Shown here in pieces: positions 61,501 to 64,000 of a stretch of DNA of 64,000 bases; within the stretch, counting starts at the first letter, position 1; every line of letters starts with the position of its first letter. Under the pieces are notes generated by a model. The model saw nothing but the letters and a program-made list of their open reading frames with translations. It made no database searches and was not told where the DNA came from. Position numbers and translations under genes: made by a program. Source of the DNA: Gerris lacustris (Eukaryota; Arthropoda; Insecta; Hemiptera; Gerridae); assembly GCA_951217055.1 (NCBI GenBank), contig OX578280.1, forward strand, positions 6,696,001 to 6,760,000. The letters run 5' to 3'.

Positions 61501-64000
61501 TCATTATTGTTACACTGATTCATATTGTGACTCTGTTCAAGGTTTACTTCAACTTCGACCCTATTTAAACTTTCGTTAGACGCATTAAGATTAGTATTAT
61601 TTTTCGACATCATTCTGGTTACAACCATTAATGTAATAAAAGAAAGAAAAAAGGTTCATATAAATAATACTCGCTTTAATTAATAATAACTGAACTTCCA
61701 AAAAAAAAAATTTTTTTTTTTAAAAAAAAATTACGTAAAATATTTCTAAGTTTTTTTTTTTAAAAAATTTTTTTTTTATAAAAAAAAATAAATTCAAGTT
61801 GGGCCAATTTCAAAAAGTCCCTGTCCGGGCGCCAAAATACGGTATTCAGCTTTAAAGCTCTTGCAATTCGGGTAGCTATAAAATTAATTAAATAATAAAA
61901 AAATACAAGTTTGAACAAAATAAAATTTTTAGTATATTTAAATATAAATTCTTTCAACATTAAGGTCTTTACATAATTATTTAACATAAATTGGTAGAGA
62001 TTAGGCTTTTATTATTCTTTATAATTAAACAATTAAAATTCTTTCATTAATATTTTTAATTAAATTTTCTTATTAAATTTAATATATTCTTTATTTATAT
62101 ATTTTTCTATTTATATGAACCCTTTATTTAGTTTATACATATAATTAAATAAATTATAATATTTAGAGTGAAGCTCTGATCATACTCGTAAATTTCTGTT
62201 GTAATACAAACAATGTGTCGTGATAGCGTGGTTTGGTGATTTTTGGAGGGAAACCAAATTCTAAGAAAATTTGTATTCTTAAATGCTGTAAGATGAATTT
62301 ATTCTTGTTGAAGTTAATGATGAACGTTGTATAGATCATTAATACCAAGTTAACGATCCTAAGCGTGAAATCACAGCAAAAACAAATAGAGTCTTTTAAT
62401 ATAGAGTTGTGAAGCTAAGTAAATGTAGAGTTAAGAGTAGAGCGTAATAGAGTAGTGTAAAATAGAGTAAAGTAGAGTAATGTAGAGGCCCTGGAATAAA
62501 TCCAAAAATACCAAAAATCAGACACTAATAAGATTTAAGTCTCAATACAATACTTGTAAAACTCAACAAAAAAATTAAATTTATAAAACATAAAGTTTAA
62601 GACTTACGATTAGCATCGGCTGTAGACAACTCTAACGAAATAAATTTTGAGTAGAATAAAAAAAATTATTTATTTTTGTGACTCCCACGAGTCTTGACTC
62701 AACAACAAATGAGTTTAACACAAACTATATACTACATATACGACCTGGATATAAAATTTTACATCTTTCGATGGACTTCTCGTACACACGTCACGCCAGT
62801 CTCGTGGCTGCAAGGTAAGTGAAAAGCGTTCCCCCTACCACGACCCTTCCACCGTCGCCTAACATTTTAGGGACATCGCGCATGTCTAAAAAAAAGGTTC
62901 ACGCCCTAGTTGTGACGTCATAGAACAGTTTATCCAATATATAACTTAATAAATACTAAAATAATAATTAAATTAACATTAATATTCTACATCAAAATAA
63001 TTAAAAAGGGTTCATTAGCATATTCTTAAATTTTACTATTTTAAATTATTATAATAATTATTTATTACAGTACATTTTACTATATTTATATGTGGTATAT
63101 TTCAAGATACCACATTATATTGTAATTGGAGATTTTAAGGGGGCCGTGGTTACCAAAAGGTTAAGAACCACTGCTGTAGGGGACTCTGAGTGGAACAGTA
63201 CCCATGGGTGCGATATGTGTCATCTAAAATTACGTTGAAGTACTAATCTTTTTCAGTTGGATAGAAAAAGTACAATAAAGGGTGGGTTGATATTATTACA
63301 GCAAAGAAAAACACAAGTATTGGTAGCAGGACCTATGAAGGGGATTGACCTTGAGAGTAACAAATTTCTTTAGGAATTCTATTTATTTTTTTAAATAAAA
63401 TCAGGGGTAGTGTTATCTAGCGCGCATGTAAAGAATCACTATAGGCTACTAGCAGTATATAAAAATATCCCTGACATTCACAGTTCCATTCAAAATATCG
63501 TAAAATCACATGCCGGCTCTAACCCACATCAGCACTGGTGGCACTTTTCTACACATGTCGGCTCTAACCGACATCAGCACTGATGGCACTTTTCTTCACA
63601 TGCCAGCTTAACCGCCATCAGCACTGGTGGCCCTTTCCTACACATCTCTATGGCTTCACTGTTGCAATAAGTTCACCAAGTTTTTCACACACAGTCGCCA
63701 AGTTGATTATTAAGAAAATTAAATAATAAAAAAATGTTGAAACCTTGAACGATGATAATGAAGTACAACTAGGTTTAGTTTTACGACAAACTTTCTTAAC
63801 AGGTGCAGCTCTTACGTCTTTAACACTTTTACTCCCTGGAAAAAAATAAACATTTGTATTAATATTAAAACAAAAAACATTCGATACCTAAATATATAAA
63901 AATATTGCTGAAGTTGTTGTATACCTTGAATATTATTATTATCACACTTTCCGGTTATTGCAGCACTACAATTGTTATTTTTACAAGATAAACGATCTGC
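39616..64000 (-). CDS. DUF4211-type (QSER1/PRR12/CCDC82-like) protein, 3' part of the gene
   Basis: Eight exons in the window join in phase to 362 codons ending in TGA. The 5' part lies beyond 64000. The protein has a basic Lys/Cys/Ser segment, then VYPPIWRVKEKNILQKF, then VVAWSVQNKTLYHSVPVSI, then the C-terminal module. That module has YFLARVREVEGIMNSFK, CVCTKSPASCLLVLHGNPYN, VCSGCVKYVELLHTVCHQK and DTTSLLNYLLADQPFLSQLF. The order YF..AR.., Cys pair, V.LHG.PYN..TL, CxxC..VEL.H is what I recall of the DUF4211 region in nuclear proteins such as QSER1 and PRR12. I could not run a search. Exons are secure by phase and splice sites; the family name is an inference. The CxC and CxxC pairs suggest zinc binding. 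Confidence 0.6.
40751..41570 (-). repeat. Repeat family X, reverse and mostly uninterrupted copy
   Basis: On the minus strand it runs from GGTATGGGGTACATCGGAAC to ACTTTTCCTACCATAGGTGA. It is the reference for reconstructing the split copy in PRPSAP intron 3. Confidence 0.65.
41459..41510 (-). repeat. 5S rRNA-derived segment, second copy
   Basis: On the minus strand: GAAGCAGCATTAAGCGGGTT followed by AGTACTTGGATGGGTGACCG. It is closer to 5S text than the copy at 11862. Confidence 0.6.
42371..42763. other. Intron remainder, nothing recognised
   Basis: No exon or border is seen between the family T repeat and the exon at 42764. Confidence 0.4.
42764..42940 (-). CDS. Second gene, penultimate exon
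   Basis: 59 codons, phase 0 at both ends: ELAVCSGCVKYVELLHTVCH and on to DTTSLLNYLLADQPFLSQ. It carries a CxxC pair and several further Cys and His, probably metal-binding. Confidence 0.88.
43097..43716. mobile_element. Harbinger-type MITE, 620 bp
   Basis: The ends GGCTAGTGACACACTTCGCC and GGCGAAGTGTGTCACTACCC are inverted repeats flanked by TTA on both sides (43094-43096 and 43717-43719). It is rich in GGTGGCGCCACC palindromes and far more GC-rich than its surroundings. Confidence 0.7.
43741..43995. repeat. Foldback repeat, 255 bp
   Basis: The ends TAAGATGGACCCTTTAGGTG and CACCTAAAGGGTCCATCTTA are perfect 20-bp inverted repeats. Each inner arm carries a hairpin-motif text (43793-43831 minus, and AAGGGTCGAAACAT at about 43925). 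Confidence 0.7.
43793..43831 (-). repeat. Hairpin motif copy
   Basis: On the minus strand: GAGGAT, stem GACCTT, loop, stem AAGGGTC, then GAAATGTC. The stem has six pairs including one G-U. Confidence 0.5.
43996..44492. other. Intron remainder, unrecognised open frame
   Basis: A plus-strand frame at 44001-44216 (71 codons, QPGGAIYWNLEIRP and on) reads somewhat protein-like but matches nothing I know. It could be a relic of a transposon protein. Confidence 0.3.
44493..44758 (-). CDS. Second gene exon with the DUF4211-like core
   Basis: Two bases complete an Asp codon, then 88 codons follow: EYFLARVREVEGIMNSFKSR, SWPSSSIEAVARWPSYRL, RTCVCTKSPASCLLVLHGNP and on to LPINK. The donor GTGATA is slightly weak. 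The acceptor is TTTCAG. Confidence 0.88.
44905..44945 (-). mobile_element. Helitron 3' end
   Basis: On the minus strand the text GAAGCACGGGTATCCAGCTA ending in CTAG, followed by T, is the classic Helitron terminus. The matching 5' end was not found, so the left limit of the element is unknown. Confidence 0.55.
44946..46370. other. Intron stretch, nothing firm
   Basis: It may be Helitron interior. A perfect hairpin of about 44 bp around CACACAGTGTG lies at 45818-45862 (arms AATTCCTCTTCTTTACC). Frames at 45997-46373 are not recognisable. Confidence 0.4.
46387..48723 (+). mobile_element. 5'-truncated Jockey/CR1-like LINE
   Basis: 2337 bp, beginning inside the endonuclease-RT linker and ending in an (AATAAATAAT)n tail. 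It is flanked by a 16-bp target duplication, TAAAAACAGGCAGGAA at 46371-46386 and TAAAAACAGTCAGGAA at 48724-48739, with one mismatch. 5' truncation with a long duplication is the normal outcome of target-primed reverse transcription. It is antisense to the host gene. Confidence 0.88.
46396..48201 (+). CDS. LINE reverse transcriptase, N-truncated
   Basis: The frame is open from 46396; an internal ATG is at 46498. Pre-RT linker: YRTKIDSALKSDPASFWRHV. RT fingers and palm: KNGGPDKVPSFLLKGL, NYRPISLNSTFCKLIEKLV, HGFRSGRSTSTNLV, FDLRKAFDTVDHDIL, SGVHQGSVLGPLLFLLFIND and the catalytic FADDLK box. A thumb and C-terminal region follow (RPLLEFSTPVWNNL). No RNase H is visible. The frame is unbroken to its stop, so this copy is young, but it lacks the endonuclease and ORF1. 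Confidence 0.9.
   Translation, partial: SFKTLYKKAKATYRTKIDSALKSDPASFWRHVSSMRGTKKSPSDVFDESSGQHISDPVIAANIFAGFFSSVYPCPSSNSTPSICTEFYIKSYTANNSFLGIPFITPEAIISAIRELKPSKNGGPDKVPSFLLKGLAPLLAPVISFLFNKSIHTATFPDAWNTALIVPIHKSGNRSVASNYRPISLNSTFCKLIEKLVHAYIYPFLEPLLDEHQHGFRSGRSTSTNLVNFITDLVPFVTKGKQMDSIYFDLRKAFDTVDHDILLRKINYTFKNPLLTSWFYSYLSNRRCLVKFGNSLSEPFKATSGVHQGSVLGPLLFLLFINDLPYFISSSYLLFADDLKIYCPADSQTSATCLQSSINGVLFWCHLNKMKINVDKTVFISFSRRLQPIHSSYNIFGESLPKSNSVRDLGVMLDDKLKFDIHVNAVVTKALRCLGIVRAVSKGLSAECFLCLYKSLVRPLLEFSTPVWNNLSASRSQQIEKVQRIFIRSLYLRYLYNKCFYSYDHFCDKFNLELLSIRRKAYDILFLTKALNNSITCSNVKHQVVILPQNRRPGRLLYIKELSHVSPIARSLYFFNDLGLQREAIDSLQKLKNILPKLLKK
48740..49657. other. Intron stretch, nothing firm
   Basis: A GC-richer patch at about 49110-49250 repeats GGCAGT/ACTGCC and GCGAAGGCGAGG / CCTCGCCTTCGG as a weak foldback. 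There is no exon. Confidence 0.4.
49658..50350. mobile_element. Family Z DNA transposon (MITE), copy 2
   Basis: The ends GAGGAGCTTAGTATCAAAGA and TCTTTGATACTAGGCTCCCT are inverted. Its interior is the reverse complement of the copy at 36445-37124. Confidence 0.75.
50401..50525 (-). CDS. Second gene exon
   Basis: One base completes Lys, then 41 codons and one base follow: QFTDNYLKDMAHLQDSFEVF, then FSQALDSNFLQEIYLEK. The TTTTTCAG acceptor and GTAATA donor are good. Phases agree with both neighbours. Confidence 0.88.
50720..51087. mobile_element. pogo/Tigger-type MITE, 368 bp
   Basis: The ends CAGCAGAACCTCGATAAG and GCGAGGTTCTACTG are close inverted repeats with TA on both borders. CAGTAGAACCTCG is the usual pogo/Tigger terminus. 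The interior repeats TATAGAGGTT words. Confidence 0.7.
51241..51306. repeat. (TA)33 microsatellite
   Basis: An uninterrupted AT/TA dinucleotide run of about 66 bp. Confidence 0.95.
52112..52245 (-). CDS. Second gene exon
   Basis: 44 codons plus two bases: VVAWSVQNKTLYHSVPVSIA, then SSIVQVLKYPFQPTRQE. The donor is GTAACA and the acceptor TTTGCAG. Confidence 0.88.
52246..52666. other. Intron stretch with a 56-T homopolymer and a hairpin motif
   Basis: The T run is at 52479-52534; on the minus strand it would be a poly(A) tail-like tract and may mark a retroposed end. The hairpin motif is at 52381-52413. Confidence 0.6.
52381..52413 (-). repeat. Hairpin motif copy
   Basis: On the minus strand: GGCATGAAGAT, stem GCCTC, loop AAAG, stem GAGGT, then GAAATATAG (continuing GCC). 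Inner and outer stems are both kept. Confidence 0.55.
52926..54740. mobile_element. TIR element with CAGGGTGGCCAC ends, carrying nested repeats
   Basis: The left end CAGGGTGGCCAC and the right end GTGGCCACCCTG are inverted, and both are bordered by TTCCCTGAC-rich text. The flanks TAATTGTT and TTGTTGTT match at 6 of 8, weakly supporting a hAT-type duplication. Inside are two facing copies of repeat Y and the SINE composite at 53277. Confidence 0.5.
53277..53800. repeat. Composite tRNA-derived SINE/foldback repeat, copy 2
   Basis: Sister of 13276-13735. The forward tRNA-like segment (53673-53747) has TAGCTTAGTTGGTAGAG and GTTCGAATC boxes and a paired 7-bp acceptor TTCAGTA/TGCTGAA. The reverse segment is near 53375-53405. 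The anticodon loop has 8 nt and the T stem is poor. Confidence 0.55.
55530..55667 (-). CDS. Second gene exon
   Basis: 46 codons, phase 0 at both ends: VDEFLVQKSDKDIVYPPIWR, then NILQKFQHFVKDGVSLYIGL. The donor GTAAGT is optimal. Confidence 0.9.
56023..57300 (-). repeat. 3' LTR (left on the plus strand)
   Basis: 1278 bp. It contains a cluster of TAGAGTA words at about 56595-56670 and a 61-codon frame (56347-56532) that is present identically in the other LTR and is probably not a gene. Confidence 0.9.
57660..57928. repeat. 25-bp tandem repeat in the element's 3' untranslated region
   Basis: About ten and a half units of AAGTCCACTTTGACAAAATT plus five more bases. Two unit types alternate, ...CCACTTTGACAAAA... 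and ...CCATATTGACGAAA..., forming a partial higher-order period of 50-100 bp. The minus-strand frame at 57501-57812 only reads through the units. Confidence 0.9.
57929..58490. other. 3' untranslated region of the RT-less element
   Basis: AT-rich, no frame longer than a few dozen codons. I looked specifically for RT or RNase H motifs on both strands and saw none. Confidence 0.6.
58491..61628 (-). CDS. Gag-protease-integrase polyprotein without RT
   Basis: 1045 codons, unbroken. A coiled coil lies at about 45-65. Gag (about 92-255) includes AEDWLFSVEENISWSEFVIR and QIRGRILYGKYNGQINPL. An Asn/His/Gly-rich basic region (about 260-345) replaces the usual CCHC knuckle. The protease active site is LLDSGAEVSCI, with D484-S485-G486. 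From about 590 to 655 the sequence is unassigned, and then the normal pre-integrase linker begins (LDPYCSNIINNI). The integrase zinc finger is H710, H715, C745, C748. The catalytic triad is D777, D836, E871 (TDNGTQF; HPQANLAERVNK). The C-terminal GPY/F-like LLPLYEGPYVIGKESKDPIY follows. A standard gypsy polyprotein has about 450-500 more residues of RT plus RNase H between these two parts. Confidence 0.9.
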   Translation of the reverse strand: MVVTRMMSKNNTNLNASNESLNRVEVEVNLEQSHNMNQCNNNDVMFQLLESIKELSKEVRELKQNKYNTNVEVTRDSLVRSEISNATRQNNVEKFLYHFDGESSELNGPLIFISKLDKYITRNGLEGDYRYIVENSFTGSAEDWLFSVEENISWSEFVIRFKKRYWSENIQEQIRGRILYGKYNGQINPLTYAHKLYNEAKSVFTDDHITTNRKIFTYIGKHFGNFFYYVFRSTRIDRIEDFVELLTEFNVEELCDRNVNNRQYGGNPNSQNHNYHHGNHNNNNGPKPITDGNRRNNNNYVQGWRKYDGNDRHRSGQNGHNSNGYNNGQYNRSNYKKPDEKEKSVKINHVECENENSLRYKNIKHDYKNKNIHDNRRFRDFCKKNDIDLQIVNKKEEDKGDKNQNQYKNKHRDKDKYLYENNLESLNLDLLFEKDDILENSNVNSVFENFQFDDLKVPEKKENIKELPSIDGLIENEKINILLDSGAEVSCINDSVFKSLIKKNKNICHLPVKGVKVSGANKKKLCAVQNQVFLEVVLDRVCLNINFLVIPSLSYPVIFGTDVFNAVKGVISYEDKFFEFSVNETKGKVKFKNCYVNEEIRIFGLNYHLLNYQPLICKESNIDMEIMEVVNKKENNNYVLNQLEYNNPFDFIASMQDYQNLDPYCSNIINNINDFPEYVIINDVLYIDQVTGKKLVIPENIIDKFIWRIHEEYGHCGIQKCYEMIKEDFYCKHLKKNITREIRCCHVCQISKDSNKINYAPLKSIIPNQPGEYVSADFFGPLITGKGGLKYIFVVTDNFSKYVKLYTLTRETGILAIKCIKDYCKNVCKIKTLLTDNGTQFFSNEWVAGINKLNINHVLTPIRHPQANLAERVNKQLGNALRVLMLERHGSWTQHISNIEKNLNDTFHRSILNNPSTVQFQCKPHRLWSEFLPYSENCKQVNFNVIKDNLKKCANYRNNYFAKNKKFKIFNIGDQVLVKALRVSDSDKRINAKLLPLYEGPYVIGKESKDPIYEILTKDGRCRGKFHTTMLKGYNVRECKIPVEF
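61629..61816 (-). other. 5' leader of the RT-less element
   Basis: Low-complexity A/T runs between the primer site and the ATG at 61628. It may hold packaging signals; none is recognisable. Confidence 0.5.
61817..61834 (-). promoter_or_regulatory. Primer binding site, Lys-tRNA type
   Basis: On the minus strand, TGGCGCCCGGACAGGGAC, four bases inside the 5' LTR. It complements the 3' end of tRNA-Lys at 17 of 18 positions by my recollection of the lysine primer sites used by other retroelements. Confidence 0.75.
61839..63116 (-). repeat. 5' LTR (right on the plus strand)
   Basis: 1278 bp. Line-by-line reading against 56023-57300 at an offset of 5816 found no difference. Confidence 0.9.
63505..63648. 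repeat. Three tandem units of about 49 bp
   Basis: The unit is CACATGCCGGCTCTAACC followed by CACATCAGCACTGGTGGCAC and a T/C-rich tail, repeated three times with a few changes. It lies in an intron of the second gene. The inner GCACTGGTGGC / GCCACCAGTGC symmetry allows a small hairpin per unit. Confidence 0.85.
63744..63835 (-). CDS. Second gene exon
   Basis: Two bases complete Gly, then 30 codons follow: SKSVKDVRAAPVKKVCRKTK and on. It is basic and low complexity, so the exon call rests on splice sites and phase. The donor GTTTCA is weak. Confidence 0.7.
63925..64000 (-). CDS. Second gene exon, cut by the window edge
   Basis: 25 codons plus one base: ADRLSCKNNNCSAAITGKCD and on. The donor GTATAC fits the next acceptor in phase. 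The exon continues beyond 64000. Confidence 0.65.

Larger units (their letters stand above)
56023..63116 (-). mobile_element. LTR retrotransposon lacking reverse transcriptase, very young
   Basis: 7094 bp with two 1278-bp LTRs (56023-57300 and 61839-63116) in which I found no difference. The target duplication is ATATT (56018-56022 and 63117-63121). It has a Lys-tRNA-type primer site, a polypurine tract (minus strand AAAAAGAGAGGG at about 57303-57314) and a single 1045-codon ORF. The integrase is of Ty3/gypsy type. RT and RNase H are missing from the expected place between protease and integrase and are not elsewhere in the element. Confidence 0.9.
55955..63173. mobile_element. Short hAT MITE split by an LTR retrotransposon
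   Basis: The ends CAGTGGTTCTTAACC and GGTTAAGAACCACTG are perfect inverted repeats. The flanks are a perfect 8-bp duplication, CTGTAGGG (55947-55954 and 63174-63181). Without the insertion the element is only about 120 bp. The inner GGGGGCC text on both sides is typical of this family. Confidence 0.85.

Overview
The window is AT-rich animal nuclear DNA, most likely from an arthropod and probably an insect. It has intron-rich genes with GT-AG junctions, RTE and Jockey/CR1-like LINEs, two Ty3/gypsy-type LTR elements, hAT, piggyBac-type, Harbinger-type and pogo-type MITEs, Helitron ends and tRNA- or 5S-derived repeats. I cannot name the species. There is no bacterial operon, rRNA operon or CRISPR array. 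Nearly all the long open reading frames are transposon genes; the host genes are visible only as short exons.

Two host genes are supported, both on the minus strand. (1) A complete PRPP synthetase-associated protein (PRPSAP) gene has eight coding exons between 27334 (start codon) and 12709 (stop). The splice phases are consistent throughout and give 358 codons. PRPSAP is the non-catalytic partner of PRPP synthetase, which makes the ribose-5-phosphate donor for nucleotide synthesis. (2) The 3' part of a second gene runs from the right edge of the window to a stop at 39616. It has eight exons in frame and 362 codons. Its C-terminal half resembles the DUF4211 module of QSER1/PRR12/CCDC82-type nuclear proteins; that name is less certain than the exon structure.

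Layout: 1-12.7 kb is gene-free and holds MITEs and dispersed repeats. 12.7-27.3 kb is PRPSAP. Its third intron carries a layered transposon stack: a dispersed repeat (X) split by an RTE LINE and by a hAT element, with a foldback MITE inside the hAT. 27.4-39.6 kb is intergenic and contains a young gypsy-type LTR element (31083-35713) and a near-perfect 555-bp palindrome (37502-38056). 39.6-64 kb is the second gene. Its introns hold a 5'-truncated LINE (46387-48723), several MITEs and a hAT MITE interrupted by a second LTR element (56023-63116).

The two observations I rate highest are these. First, the LTR element at 56023-63116 has LTRs with no difference seen, a 5-bp target duplication, a Lys-tRNA-type primer site and one unbroken 1045-codon ORF. 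That ORF encodes Gag, protease and a full integrase but no reverse transcriptase or RNase H. Second, a small hairpin motif recurs at nine places with stems that change by compensating substitutions, which suggests a conserved RNA structure spread by repeats.
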